Assembly: GCA_023380915.1 (NCBI GenBank)
Contig: JAMCSM010000013.1
Coordinates: 1 to 64,000 of the forward strand
Reading direction: 5' to 3'
Length of the DNA: 64,000 nt
From: Actinomycetota bacterium
GTDB taxonomy: Bacteria > Actinomycetota > Humimicrobiia > Humimicrobiales > Humimicrobiaceae
The translations under genes were made by a program, and so were the position numbers. Every line of letters starts with the position of its first letter. Position 1 is the stretch's first letter. This document shows positions 54,663 to 64,000 of this stretch, piece after piece. The notes below the pieces were generated by a model, which was not told the DNA's origin, made no database searches, and worked only from the letters and a program-made list of their open reading frames with translations.

Positions 54663-55901
54663 ATGCAACAGGATATTCTTGAAAATATTTATAAAAAATT
54701 AGCTGCAAGAATTGATATTTACAATCTTAACTTTGCTGATGAAAAAAATAAGCTGAAAATTATCGAAAAAAATCTTTCAGAAATACTGGACAGCGAAAAA
54801 ACTTTACTTTCTGCAAAAGATTTTAAGATTGTTTTAAACCATATTTATGAAGAAAGCTTTGGATATGGACCCGTCAGCGAACTTATGAAAAATGATGAAA
54901 TCACTGAAATAATGATTAATAATTTTGATGATATTTTTATTGAAAAATCAGGCTTAATTCAAAAAACAAATATAAATTTTAACAGCAACATGCATGTAAA
55001 AAATTTCATTGAAAAAGTTTTAAGTCCTTTAGGTTTGAGAATAGATGAAAGCTGCCCCATGGCAGATGCAAGGCTTAAGGATGGTTCAAGAATAAATGTG
55101 GTAATAAATCCCATTTCCTCAAATGAAATAGTAGTATCAATCAGAAAATTTAAAAAGAAATTAAAAACTGTTGATGATTTGGTTATGGAGGGTACTTTAA
55201 ATTATGAAGTTTCAGACTTTATAAAATTATGTGTTAAAAAAAAGGCAAACATTGTAATTTCAGGAGCAACTTCCACCGGAAAGACAACCCTTTTAAATAT
55301 AATTTCTAATTTTATACCTGCAAATGAAAGAATTATTTCTATTGAAGATACTTTTGAGATAAGCATCAGCTTAAAAAATATTGTAAGGCTTGAAAGCAGA
55401 CTCCCAAATATAGAGGGTAAAGGCGAAATTACAATCAGAGATTTGGTCAGGAACTCTTTAAGAATGAGACCTGACAGGATAATAGTCGGAGAAGTAAGAG
55501 GAATTGAGTCAATTGATGTTCTGCAGGCTATGAATACAGGTCATAATGGTTCAATGACAACTGTTCATGCTAATTCTCCTGTGGATTTAATTTCAAGACT
55601 TGAAACCATGTTGATCATGTCGGGACTTAATTTAAATCCTTCAGCAGCAAGAAGAATAATCTCATCTTCCATAAATATAATTATTCATCTTGAAAGGTTA
55701 AATGACGGTACAAGAATTGTTTCCAGAATCTGTGAACTTGCAAATGAAAGCAATGTAATAGGAGAAAAGTCTGAAATAATCATCAGGGATATTTTTAATT
55801 ATTGCAGTATAGAAAATAAAAATAAAAATTCAAGTAATGAAACCTGCTTTAAGTTTTCAGGACATATTCCCTTATTTTTAAAAGACAGCTTTCTTGTTTA
55901 A
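54663..55901 (+). CDS. cpaF: Flp pilus secretion ATPase CpaF/TadA
   Basis: A 412-residue hexameric ATPase powering pilus assembly. Walker A GATSTGKTTLLN, Asp box ERIISIEDTFE, Walker B DRIIVGEVRG and His box GHNGSMTTVHAN are all present. Normal length for CpaF/TadA. Confidence 0.95.
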   Translation: MQQDILENIYKKLAARIDIYNLNFADEKNKLKIIEKNLSEILDSEKTLLSAKDFKIVLNHIYEESFGYGPVSELMKNDEITEIMINNFDDIFIEKSGLIQKTNINFNSNMHVKNFIEKVLSPLGLRIDESCPMADARLKDGSRINVVINPISSNEIVVSIRKFKKKLKTVDDLVMEGTLNYEVSDFIKLCVKKKANIVISGATSTGKTTLLNIISNFIPANERIISIEDTFEISISLKNIVRLESRLPNIEGKGEITIRDLVRNSLRMRPDRIIVGEVRGIESIDVLQAMNTGHNGSMTTVHANSPVDLISRLETMLIMSGLNLNPSAARRIISSSINIIIHLERLNDGTRIVSRICELANESNVIGEKSEIIIRDIFNYCSIENKNKNSSNETCFKFSGHIPLFLKDSFLV

Positions 55902-55965
55902 AAAGAATCAATAATTTTTAGAAAAGAACAAACTTTAAGATAATAATCCTTGGAAAGTTTTAATT

Positions 55966-56961
55966 ATGGCAGATAAAAGCACAATATTAATATCAGCGGC
56001 ATCATTTATCATTTTAGCTTTAGGATTTACAGGATTTTATTTATTTTTTAAAAGCATTTTTAAATCAGATATTTTTACTCAAAATTCTGAAAATTCTTTA
56101 AGCAGTCAGGAAATATTCAGTTTAAATATAAAAAGAAGTTTAAATGTAAATGATAAATATTTTAACAGCCGCAAAAATATTAAATGGAACGGTAACATAT
56201 CTGCCGCGTCCGCATCTGCGATGTCCTATGGTGTCAGATTTACTGATATTTTAGTTAGTCTTTATGAAAAAAGAAAAAAATATATTCTTGCGGCAATTTT
56301 TGTCTTATTTTTATGCATATTTTTTATTGTCTTTAAAAATATATTTACCTCCTTCTTCATATCAATAATGAGCACAGCAATAATAAATGAATTTGCAAAT
56401 GGGATTTCAGAAAAAAGAAAAGAAGCTCTGGACATTCAATTAATAGAATTTATTTCAAATATGATAATAATGCTTAAAGCCGGAAAAGAAATAAGACAAA
56501 TTTTTAAGGAGTCATATGATTTCATAAAAGATCCGCTTAAAACTCATATAAGAAATTTAGTTAATGAGGTGGAGCTGAATGTATCAATGGATTGTGCTCT
56601 TGATAATTTTACACAAAACACAGGAAGCAGGGAAGCAAATCTGCTTGCAAATGCCATTAAAATAAACAGAAAAATAGGAGGCAATCTGCTTTTCATACTG
56701 GAAAATATAATAAAGACACTACAGGAGAACCTTAAGATAAAATCCCGCATAAAAACACAAACTGCCCAGAACAGATTTTCAGGCAATTTTATTTCCTTAT
56801 TTCCTCTTGCGGGATTTGCAGGGATGTATTTTTTTCTTAACTCCGGTGTTGCTGCTTTTCTTTCCTCAAGAATTGGAAATATTTTATTTGTAGCCGGTTC
56901 ATTGCTTGAATTTTCAGGTTTTATTTTAATAAAAAAGATATTAAGGCAAGACTTTCTTTAA
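55966..56961 (+). CDS. tadB: Flp pilus membrane protein TadB
   Basis: A 331-residue inner-membrane platform protein with a T2SSF domain (FISNMIIMLKAGKEIRQIF, then RKIGGNLLFILENI). Hydrophobic segments are at both ends. It lies 4 bp before TadC. Confidence 0.88.
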   Translation: MADKSTILISAASFIILALGFTGFYLFFKSIFKSDIFTQNSENSLSSQEIFSLNIKRSLNVNDKYFNSRKNIKWNGNISAASASAMSYGVRFTDILVSLYEKRKKYILAAIFVLFLCIFFIVFKNIFTSFFISIMSTAIINEFANGISEKRKEALDIQLIEFISNMIIMLKAGKEIRQIFKESYDFIKDPLKTHIRNLVNEVELNVSMDCALDNFTQNTGSREANLLANAIKINRKIGGNLLFILENIIKTLQENLKIKSRIKTQTAQNRFSGNFISLFPLAGFAGMYFFLNSGVAAFLSSRIGNILFVAGSLLEFSGFILIKKILRQDFL

Positions 56962-56965
56962 TTAA

Positions 56966-57865
56966 ATGGCAATTTATTTTATTACAATTTCATATTTTCT
57001 TTTTTTAATATTTGCATCTTATTATTTAATAAAAAATATATTTATTAAAAAAGATTTGTTAAAAAAATACCCGGTCAATTATCAAAATGATGTCAGCAGT
57101 AAATCAGAATTATTTAAATGCTTAAATATTTTTTTTGCAAAGATAGGAAAATTTGCTAAAAAGGCTCTTTTTAAAACATATCTTGCAAAACTTGAAAATT
57201 TAATTTCTGACAATAATGAATTTAAATCTTCTCATTTTACAATTGAATCTTTTACAGGTTTTAAAATCTTTTTATCCATACTTCTGTTTATATTTTGCAT
57301 TATATCAATAAATAACAGGCTGTTTATGATCATTTCAAGCACTGCAGGATTAATTGCCGGTTTTTTCATTCCTGATTACCTCATTAAACACATGAATTTA
57401 AAAAGGCTTCAGAAAATGGACAGGGATTTGCCGTACATAATAGATTTGCTTTATGTGGCTTCCCTGTCGGGGCAAAATATTTATAATTCAATAAAAACAG
57501 TTATACAGAAATACGACAGCAGGATAAGCAATGAGTTTAAAGGATTTTTGCAGCAGATTGATTTCGGTATAGGAAAGAAGGAAGCATACAGCAATATTAT
57601 CAGGAAGAATAATTCAGATTCTTTTAAAAGCTTTATCTTTACATTGCAGCAGGCGGAAAGCTATGGTTCTTCAATAAGTGAACTCTTAAGGCAAAAAGCG
57701 GAATTTTTAAGATTTGAAATAAATCAGGATATTGACAGAAAAACAAGGCTTATTTCCACAAAAATGCTTTTTCCTTTAATATTTTTGATACTTCCTTCAT
57801 TTCTTCTGCTTGTGTGCGGGCCGCTTGTTTACCTGGTTGGAGGAAGCATGTTTTTAAAATCATGA
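56966..57865 (+). CDS. tadC: Flp pilus membrane protein TadC
   Basis: A 299-residue partner of TadB with a T2SSF domain (YIIDLLYVASLSGQNIYNSI, QQAESYGSSISELLRQ) and C-terminal membrane helices. It is followed by the pilin gene. Confidence 0.9.
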   Translation: MAIYFITISYFLFLIFASYYLIKNIFIKKDLLKKYPVNYQNDVSSKSELFKCLNIFFAKIGKFAKKALFKTYLAKLENLISDNNEFKSSHFTIESFTGFKIFLSILLFIFCIISINNRLFMIISSTAGLIAGFFIPDYLIKHMNLKRLQKMDRDLPYIIDLLYVASLSGQNIYNSIKTVIQKYDSRISNEFKGFLQQIDFGIGKKEAYSNIIRKNNSDSFKSFIFTLQQAESYGSSISELLRQKAEFLRFEINQDIDRKTRLISTKMLFPLIFLILPSFLLLVCGPLVYLVGGSMFLKS

Positions 57866-57917
57866 AAATTTTTTTTAAATAAGATTTATTAATAAAACAA
57901 AAGGAAAGGAGGATAAA

Positions 57918-58142
57918 TTGAGGTTAAGATTTACATCAGCAAGGGAGGTGATAAAAATAATCAGAAAACTTAAGGAAAAAATAAGAAATAAATTTTTAAA
58001 TCAGAGGGGACAGTCAACTCTTGAATATGTTCTTGTTACAGTAGTTGCTGCCATAGTTTCTGCCATTTTGATTGCCATTGGAAAGCCGATGATTATAGAT
58101 TTGATCTCAAAAGCATTTGGAAAGATAGCAGGAACGCTGTAA
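57918..58142 (+). CDS. Flp-type pilin
   Basis: A 74-residue prepilin with a basic leader and the cleavage region RGQSTLEYVLVT (cut after Gly, Glu at mature position 5) before a hydrophobic stretch. TTG start with AAGGAGG five bases upstream. It would be the main pilus subunit. No prepilin peptidase is in the window. Confidence 0.88.
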   Translation: MRLRFTSAREVIKIIRKLKEKIRNKFLNQRGQSTLEYVLVTVVAAIVSAILIAIGKPMIIDLISKAFGKIAGTL

Positions 58143-58311
58143 AAATTTTTGCTGGAAAACAGCGGTATATGGTTATTGATAAGAATTTTTAAATTATTAA
58201 GGATTATAAATGATTGCCAGGAAAACCTGATAAGCTTAATACTCCCGGACGAAGTGAGCGATCAACTTATTTTATTAAAATAAAAATTTAAGAAACTTTT
58301 TAATTAGGGCA

Positions 58312-58752
58312 ATGAAAATATTTAAAATAAACAAAAACATAAGGGTTAAAATTAAAAAAATTTTTGCTGATAAAAATGGGCAATCAACAGTTGAATTCAC
58401 TTTATTAATCCCATTTTTAATAATAACCTGTATTGCTGTTTTCCAGTTAGGATATGTAATTTATTTAAAAAATAACATTAAGCAGATGTCAAGAGAAGCA
58501 GTCAGAGCTGTTTCTACAACTAATTCAAATGTTCTTGGAGAGGAGGTTATGAGGGAAGGGGTAAGTTTATCTGATGGTATGACTTTAGATATGATGATTG
58601 AACCATCTTTGCAAGAAAGCAGAAAGGTTGGCGATATTGTAAAAGTTAAAATTTCACTAAATTATTCCGGTTTTGGCGGCATGATAACAAAATTATTCGG
58701 AAAACCATTGTTAATTTATTCAGAAAACAGCATGAGGATGGAATGCCAGTAA
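58312..58752 (+). CDS. TadE-like pseudopilin
   Basis: A 146-residue TadE-family protein with NGQSTVEFTLLIPFLI near the N-terminus and a single membrane helix. TadE/TadF are minor pilus components. Confidence 0.88.
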   Translation: MKIFKINKNIRVKIKKIFADKNGQSTVEFTLLIPFLIITCIAVFQLGYVIYLKNNIKQMSREAVRAVSTTNSNVLGEEVMREGVSLSDGMTLDMMIEPSLQESRKVGDIVKVKISLNYSGFGGMITKLFGKPLLIYSENSMRMECQ

Positions 58753-59231
58753 AAAATAATATTAAAAAATTAAATTTGCAGAAGTTCATAATATTTAAAA
58801 ATATTTTCAGTCAGCAAATCCGCAGCAGCTCAAGAGGCAATATTTCAATAATATTAGGAGTGCTTGTTTTAATGTTTGCAGTATTGTTTGTTTCAATTTT
58901 TGATATTTTTCAGTTATACATCGCCCGGGAACACACTAAAAATGCATCCGATGCCGCAACTCTTGCTGCTGCTCAAAATCTGCTGTTTTTTGAGCAGGAA
59001 AAAATACTTGAAATAGCTAATGAAATCAGCCGCAAAAATGATTGTGATCTACAGTTAATAGAATTTAACTATGATGAAATAGTTGTAAGAACATTTAAAA
59101 AAGTAAATTTCATATTCATAGGCAGGATTTTAAAAAATAACTGTACAGTTTACTCAACTTCAAGGATAAAAGTTACATATCCATGGGATGTAAAATTTAA
59201 TAACTGTAAATCTTTCAGATTTGAGTTTTAA
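58743..59231 (+). CDS. TadG/Rv3654c-like membrane protein
   Basis: A 162-residue protein, overlapping TadE by 10 bp, with one hydrophobic helix (SIILGVLVLMFAVLFVSIF) followed by HTKNASDAATLAAAQNLL. This helix plus Ala-rich segment is typical of the short TadG-like proteins in actinobacterial tad loci. Confidence 0.78.
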   Translation: MPVKNNIKKLNLQKFIIFKNIFSQQIRSSSRGNISIILGVLVLMFAVLFVSIFDIFQLYIAREHTKNASDAATLAAAQNLLFFEQEKILEIANEISRKNDCDLQLIEFNYDEIVVRTFKKVNFIFIGRILKNNCTVYSTSRIKVTYPWDVKFNNCKSFRFEF

Positions 59232-59413
59232 TAGTCCCATATTTGTGCTGTAAGTTTTTTAAATGGCTTTTTGAAAATCTATTATTTTTAGCAATACATC
59301 AACATATTAATAATTGTTTATTTTTATATTTAATTATTTAGAGCATTTTTTTAAGTTTATTATAAAAACCAGTTTGAAAACTTTATTTAAATTAAAAATA
59401 AAAAAGGAGAAAG

Positions 59414-59806
59414 ATGACTAATTTAAATCAACTAACATTGCTCGGGAATCTGGCAAGAGATCCGGAAATAAAATACACCAGCGAAGGGCTGGCAATAACA
59501 GATTTAAGAGTGGCTGTAAACAGAAAATGGAAGAACAGGGAAGGAAATGATATGGAAAATGTAGAGTTTTTTAATATTACCGCATGGAACAAACTTGCCG
59601 AAAATTGTGCAAATGATTTAAAAAAGGGAGACAGAATTATGGTAAGCGGAAGGCTGAACCATAGAAGTTTTGAAACAAAAGACGGCAAGAAAATCAATAT
59701 AATGAATGTAATAGCTGATGTAGTTGCAGCAAGTCTTGAATTTTGCTCTGTAAAAATTGTTGCAAGAGACACCAATTTGGAAAATGGAGAAACTGAAATT
59801 ACTTAA
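59414..59806 (+). CDS. ssb: single-stranded DNA-binding protein, short form
   Basis: An OB-fold SSB (LNQLTLLGNLARDPEIKYTSEG, FFNITAWNKLAENC, GDRIMVSGRLNHRSFETKDG). At 130 residues it ends in ENGETEIT and lacks the acidic DDxPF tail that recruits partner proteins, so it resembles secondary SSBs such as SsbB. AAAGGAG precedes the ATG. Confidence 0.92.
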   Translation: MTNLNQLTLLGNLARDPEIKYTSEGLAITDLRVAVNRKWKNREGNDMENVEFFNITAWNKLAENCANDLKKGDRIMVSGRLNHRSFETKDGKKINIMNVIADVVAASLEFCSVKIVARDTNLENGETEIT

Positions 59807-59975
59807 AAGTTAAACTTTTCCTTATAATTTTTTGTTTATTACACAAAGAAAACAATTATTTATGATATTATAACTTTATTTTTATACATTGATATTTTCT
59901 GAAAGACATCATAATAAACAGTATAATAAATAATGAATTATAAATATTTCAAAAATTACTAATGAAGGATTAATA

Positions 59976-60923
59976 TTGGAACTTAAAAAATCTGATTATG
60001 AAAGTTATGATTACAGGCAGTTCTGGGAAGATGATAAGAGAGCTTATGAAGATGCTTCTGAAAGGCTGGCAATTTCAAAACTTTTTAAAGGAGAAAATAA
60101 AAAAGGCACTATAATAGATATTGGTTGTGGTTATGGAAGACTTTTTAATGAATATTGTGATTATGATACAATAATTATGCTTGATTACTCCCTGAATAAT
60201 TTAAAAAATGCACAAATCAGCATCAAAAATTATTTAAAACAGGATAATAAAAAGTTCAGCAAGGTATATTTTATTGCCGCAGATGCAGCAAATCTGCCAT
60301 TTAAAAATGAAATTGCTGATACGGCAATTTCTGTCAGAATAGTTCATCATTTAAATGATCCGGAAAAACTTATTTCTGAAACAGGAAGAATATTGATGGA
60401 AAACGGGTTGTTTATTCTTGAATTTGCAAATAAAAGAAATCTGAAAAATATTTTCAAATTTTTTTTTGGAAAACTAAAAACATCACCATTTAGTCAGCAA
60501 CCCCTAAGAATAGGAGACACAATATTAAATCAGCATCCGAACATCATAATTAATTATTTAAAGAAATATAATTTCCGGATAAAGAAAGTTATAAGTGTTT
60601 CAAATTTAAGAACACAATTTTTAAAAGGAAAGTTTAAATTTGGGAATTTACTGATGCTTGAAAATATTTCTCAGGAGCTGTTTTCTTTCTGCAAATCAGG
60701 ACCAAGCATATTTATCAAATCTTTTCTACAAAGAACTAATCAAAAAAAAGTATTAAATAATTTAGCGGAAAAACCTGACAGCTTTAAAGATATGCTTCTT
60801 TGTCCAGAATGCAGAGACAAAAAGTCCAAATTTAAAATTTCAGACAACTTAATTGTTTGTAATTTGTGCGGCGCCAAATTTTTAATAATTGATGGTATTT
60901 ATGATTTAAGAACCTCACAATAA
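59976..60923 (+). CDS. SAM-dependent methyltransferase with C-terminal zinc ribbon
   Basis: A 315-residue protein. Residues about 45-150 form a class I methyltransferase core (IIDIGCGYGRLFNEY). The C-terminus (from about 270) has two CxxC pairs (CPECRDKKS, CNLCGAKF) then GIYDLR, like Trm112/UPF0434-type ribbons. TTG start with GAAGGA upstream. Substrate unknown. Confidence 0.82.
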   Translation: MELKKSDYESYDYRQFWEDDKRAYEDASERLAISKLFKGENKKGTIIDIGCGYGRLFNEYCDYDTIIMLDYSLNNLKNAQISIKNYLKQDNKKFSKVYFIAADAANLPFKNEIADTAISVRIVHHLNDPEKLISETGRILMENGLFILEFANKRNLKNIFKFFFGKLKTSPFSQQPLRIGDTILNQHPNIIINYLKKYNFRIKKVISVSNLRTQFLKGKFKFGNLLMLENISQELFSFCKSGPSIFIKSFLQRTNQKKVLNNLAEKPDSFKDMLLCPECRDKKSKFKISDNLIVCNLCGAKFLIIDGIYDLRTSQ

Positions 60924-61089
60924 TATAGTATTATTTATCTTAATTACATCCAAAAACATGCTGTTAAGTAAAAAAACAAATTAACTTTCAAATAATTGGT
61001 TCTGATATTGCGGAACTTATAATCTTTTGTTACAATCATGATACAAATTAATTGGATAATAATTAAAATTTAATATTTATGAGAATTTT

Positions 61090-61113
61090 GCCAGTAATTT
61101 AACTGGCTTTTTT
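61090..61113 (+). terminator. rho-independent terminator
   Basis: GCCAGT/ACTGGC stem with a 6-nt loop, then TTTTTT on the plus strand. It lies between the methyltransferase gene and rex. Confidence 0.6.
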
Positions 61114-61148
61114 ACTGCAATAATGAAAATTTAGTAGCAAAGGGAAAA

Positions 61149-61787
61149 ATGACAGATTTAATTTATTCAGAAGGTATAATTCAAAGACTTTCACATTATC
61201 TTAGATTTATTATCAGTTTAAGGGATATTGGCAAAAGAACGGTAACTTCAAAAGATATAAGTGAAAGCACCAAAGTAAACAGCGCAGAAGTAAGAAGAGA
61301 TTTGATTTATTTTGGAATAAAGGGGAAAAGAGGTGTTGGATTTAAAATAGATGATCTTATTGATTCATTCAATAAAATTTTAGGCCATGAAGAAAGCGTA
61401 AGGATAGTTTTGGTAGGCGCAGGCAATCTTGGAAGAGCTATTTTAAATTACAAAATGCTAAACAAATTTGGTTTTAACATCGAGTATGTTTTTGATAATG
61501 ATAAAAACGTCATAGGAAAAAAGATATCCGGAAAGGAAGTAACAGATATCTCAAATTTAAAAAGTGTTGTAAAAGACAAGTCATTAAAAATAGCAATACT
61601 TGCAGTCAGTCCGGAGGCTGCTCAGAATGTTACAAACCTGCTTGTTGATTCAGGGATAAAGGTCATAATTAATTATACCTCTGTGCCTGTTGATGTTCCT
61701 GCTCATATTAATATACAAACAGCAGATCCTATTGAAATATTGCTTCATACCCTTTACTATTTATCAAAAACAGGTCAGACCTACTGA
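61149..61787 (+). CDS. rex: redox-sensing transcriptional repressor Rex
   Basis: A 212-residue NADH-sensing repressor of fermentative and respiratory genes. N-terminal winged helix (SAEVRRDLIYFGIKGKRGVGF) and Rossmann domain (VLVGAGNLGRAILNY). The length is standard. Consistent with an anaerobic or facultative metabolism. Confidence 0.95.
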   Translation: MTDLIYSEGIIQRLSHYLRFIISLRDIGKRTVTSKDISESTKVNSAEVRRDLIYFGIKGKRGVGFKIDDLIDSFNKILGHEESVRIVLVGAGNLGRAILNYKMLNKFGFNIEYVFDNDKNVIGKKISGKEVTDISNLKSVVKDKSLKIAILAVSPEAAQNVTNLLVDSGIKVIINYTSVPVDVPAHINIQTADPIEILLHTLYYLSKTGQTY

Positions 61788-61926
61788 TTTGCAAAAATTT
61801 TATATCAATTTATTAAATAACAGTCACAGTATTTAATTTTTTTCAAATATGGTCTAATATCAATATTTCGTTTTTTAATTTTTTTTATTTTTATATTTTT
61901 ATAATTGAAAGAAAATATTATCCATT

Positions 61927-62862
61927 ATGAATAAAGCCAGAGGATGTTTTATTTTTTTTATAATAATTGCTTTAGTTGCGATAATCTTTCTCTTATTTTT
62001 TATACAAAAAAATCCAAAGGCAGAAACTAAGTTAACTGTTATAGATGAATCAGAAACACAGAATTCATCTTCCAGTAATTCCAATACTGCAGGTTCTTTA
62101 AATTTAACAATTAAAAATATTCATGATGACGGCTCTTCTGATTATTTGTTCCTTGGAATTGATGAAAGAGAAAATCAGAATAAATTCAGAGGCAGAACCG
62201 ACACTATAATTATTTATCATATTGGCTCCAATGGAATTGACGCACTTATTTCAATTCCAAGAGATACAAAAGTTGAACTTCAGGGACATGGTACAAATAA
62301 AATAAATGCTGCTTATGAATATGGCGGCTTAAATATGATAAGTGAGGAAATTTATAAACTTACAGGTATTGGTGTGGATAAGGTAATGATTGTAAATTTT
62401 GCAGGATTTACGAAAATAATTGATGCATTGGGCGGTGTCAGGATTACAATTACCGAACCCCTGCATGATTCAAAATCAGGGTCTGATTTTGATCCTGGAA
62501 CTTATAATTTTAACGGGGAGCAGGCACTTGCATTTGCACGAAATCGTGCAACAGCAAAGGGAGATTTTGACAGAATGAACAGACAGAAATACCTGCTTTC
62601 AGAAATATTCAAACAAAAAGCAAACTTTTCAATTATTTCCGGAATTCCTTCAATAATAAAAATTTTAAGGGAAGAAACAAAATCAAACTTTACAATATGG
62701 GATTATTTAAAGATCGGTTTTAGGCTAATAAAAAACAAAAGCAGCATAAAGCTTTTAACATTACCGGGTAAAACAAAAACAATAAATAAGATCAGCTATG
62801 TACTCGTCAATGATAAGGAAGCTAAAGCTTATTTAACGGAGAATTTAGGTAATAAAAATTAA
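61927..62862 (+). CDS. LytR-CpsA-Psr family protein
   Basis: A 311-residue membrane-anchored LCP protein, with an N-terminal helix at about 8-27 and the catalytic domain with RGRTDTIIIYH, SIPRDTKVEL, KINAAYEYGG and RNRATAKGDFDRMNRQ. LCP enzymes attach polymers such as teichoic acid-like or capsular glycans to peptidoglycan, suggesting a Gram-positive-type wall. Confidence 0.93.
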   Translation: MNKARGCFIFFIIIALVAIIFLLFFIQKNPKAETKLTVIDESETQNSSSSNSNTAGSLNLTIKNIHDDGSSDYLFLGIDERENQNKFRGRTDTIIIYHIGSNGIDALISIPRDTKVELQGHGTNKINAAYEYGGLNMISEEIYKLTGIGVDKVMIVNFAGFTKIIDALGGVRITITEPLHDSKSGSDFDPGTYNFNGEQALAFARNRATAKGDFDRMNRQKYLLSEIFKQKANFSIISGIPSIIKILREETKSNFTIWDYLKIGFRLIKNKSSIKLLTLPGKTKTINKISYVLVNDKEAKAYLTENLGNKN

Positions 62863-62916
62863 TATATATTAAAATTAATAAAACAAATCCTGTATAATAA
62901 TACTGGCATGATGTAG

Positions 62917-62942
62917 CGGTACATGTGCACCGGTTTTTTTAG
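62917..62942 (+). terminator. weak terminator after LCP gene
   Basis: A short CGGT/ACCG stem is followed by TTTTTTT. The stem is weak, so this is tentative. Confidence 0.35.
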
Positions 62943-62994
62943 TTTTTTCATAAATAAATTATCATTTAAAATTTATATATTTTAAGAGGTAAAA

Positions 62995-63312
62995 GTGGCA
63001 TCAAATTTTGAATTAAGTATTGCAAATTTATCTTTTCTTTCTGATAGCGGCAGTTTTCTTTTGCAAATCTCAATAAAAAATTCAATTTTAAATGACTTTA
63101 TTAAAAATTTGATACCTGAAAGCGATAAATCCTGGTTAAGTGATTTAAAAAGTTGGGAAATAAGCAACAATTGGATACTTGAAATTGCAGATATATGTAT
63201 AAAGCAATATGAACAGGTATTTTTTGACCGCGGTGATGAAATTCTGCTGGATTTAAAGGATGAAAAGTCATTTGATAAATTCAAATATATGGTTGAGGAA
63301 ATAAACCGCTAA
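62995..63312 (+). CDS. hypothetical protein
   Basis: A 105-residue protein from GTG at 62995, with AGAGGT upstream. It is acidic and mixed alpha/beta with no recognisable motif, signal or membrane segment. It immediately precedes purB. Confidence 0.6.
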   Translation: MASNFELSIANLSFLSDSGSFLLQISIKNSILNDFIKNLIPESDKSWLSDLKSWEISNNWILEIADICIKQYEQVFFDRGDEILLDLKDEKSFDKFKYMVEEINR

Positions 63313-63348
63313 ATTTAATTTGTTTATTAAAATTTCGGGGAGACTTTA

Positions 63349-64000
63349 ATGATATCAAGATATACTCTCAAAGAAATGGGGAAAATCTGGGAGGATGAAA
63401 ATAAATATTCAAAATGGCTTCAAATAGAAAAAGCTGTAGCACTGTCTCAAGCTGAACTTGGAATTATACCTGAAGAAGCTGCAAGGGACATTAATGATAA
63501 AGCCTGTTTTAATGTCAACGAAATACTAAAAATTGAAGAAAAAACTGGTCATGATGTGATTGCTTTTCTTACAAATGCCAGTTCATATATAGGTGAATCT
63601 TCAAAATATATGCATTTCGGGCTTACTTCTTCCGATATTGGTGATACGGCTCTGTCTCTGCAAATAATAGATGCTATAAATATTATTGAGATTAAAATAA
63701 AAAAACTCATTAAAATTTTGAAAGAGCAGGCTTTTAAATACAGGAATATAGTAATAGTAGGAAGGACTCATGGAATACATGCTGAACCTGTAACTTTCGG
63801 CCTTAAATTTGCTGTGTGGACTTTTGAAATGAAACGGAATCTAAACAGACTGCAAAATGCAAGAGAAGTTATAAGTTTTGGCAAGATATCGGGGGCGGTT
63901 GGAACGTATGCAAATACACCTCCGGAAGTTGAAAAACTGGTATGCGCCAAACTGGGGCTTAAAAATTCACCGGCTTCTACTCAAATCCTTCAAAGAGACA
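63349..64000 (+). CDS. purB: adenylosuccinate lyase, 3' truncated by window edge
   Basis: The first 217 codons of PurB, from ATG at 63349 with CGGGGAG upstream. SSYIGESSKYMHFGLTSSD and VGRTHGIHAEPVTFG are the conserved active-site segments. It acts in purine synthesis (fumarate elimination from SAICAR and adenylosuccinate). Confidence 0.95.
   Translation, partial: MISRYTLKEMGKIWEDENKYSKWLQIEKAVALSQAELGIIPEEAARDINDKACFNVNEILKIEEKTGHDVIAFLTNASSYIGESSKYMHFGLTSSDIGDTALSLQIIDAINIIEIKIKKLIKILKEQAFKYRNIVIVGRTHGIHAEPVTFGLKFAVWTFEMKRNLNRLQNAREVISFGKISGAVGTYANTPPEVEKLVCAKLGLKNSPASTQILQRD

Overview
The window is AT-rich bacterial DNA, probably from an uncultured strict anaerobe. The run hpt-ftsH-folE-folP-folBK, then coaX-dusB, is an order seen in Gram-positive lineages (Actinobacteria, Bacilli). 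The tad/Flp pilus locus and the ETTAA-repeat linker in the sugar-binding lipoprotein suggest a deep-branching actinobacterial group. That placement is inference. A glycyl radical enzyme with its activase, Rex, and the absence of visible oxygen-dependent enzymes fit an anaerobic, fermentative life.

Region 1 (1-10.95 kb) is mostly core: purine salvage (hpt), FtsH, folate synthesis (folE, folP, a folB-folK fusion), pantothenate kinase (coaX), dusB and tRNA-Pro(CGG). A cobalt/nickel ECF transporter (cbiM, PDGLE protein, cbiQ, cbiO) sits inside this block. It is preceded by a palindrome that resembles a NikR operator, so nickel is a plausible substrate.

Region 2 (10.93-17.3 kb) is a plasticity hotspot. 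The 3' end of tRNA-Pro starts a tandem array of a 167-bp structured unit, and each unit ends with another copy of the tRNA 3' end. Next comes an intact IS1634-like element bounded by a 114-bp direct repeat, best read as a very long target-site duplication that left the neighbouring AAA/DUF4143 ATPase gene whole. After it lie a frameshifted nucleotidyltransferase remnant, a Panacea-type toxin-antitoxin pair with a clear promoter, and a DUF192 gene.

Region 3 (17.3-50.8 kb) is a large carbohydrate-catabolism island. A leftward operon encodes E1 alpha and beta of a 2-oxoacid/acetoin dehydrogenase, a RuBisCO-like protein, a two-subunit transketolase and a SIS isomerase. Divergent from it are an FGGY kinase, a DeoR regulator and a glycyl-radical activase. 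Then come an ABC sugar importer with a duplicated permease (an ORF-less group II intron lies between the copies), six UroD-family proteins, two fucose-isomerase-like proteins, a creatinase-like M24 protein, a class II aldolase, a glycyl radical enzyme, a PfkB kinase, DhaL/DhaK and a second RuBisCO-like protein. Together they look like uptake, isomerisation, phosphorylation, aldol or C-C cleavage and dehydration of an unusual sugar or polyol. The substrate cannot be read from sequence alone.

Region 4 (50.9-52.65 kb) is a gene graveyard: two triosephosphate-isomerase-like remnants, an FGGY kinase tail, a frameshifted VOC gene and a broken second DUF192 copy. The two DUF192 copies are direct repeats bracketing the island.

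Region 5 (52.9-64 kb) holds a tad/Flp pilus operon (SAF/CpaB, TadZ, CpaF, TadB, TadC, Flp, TadE, TadG-like), a short SSB, a methyltransferase with a zinc ribbon, Rex, an LCP protein, a small unknown protein and the start of purB.
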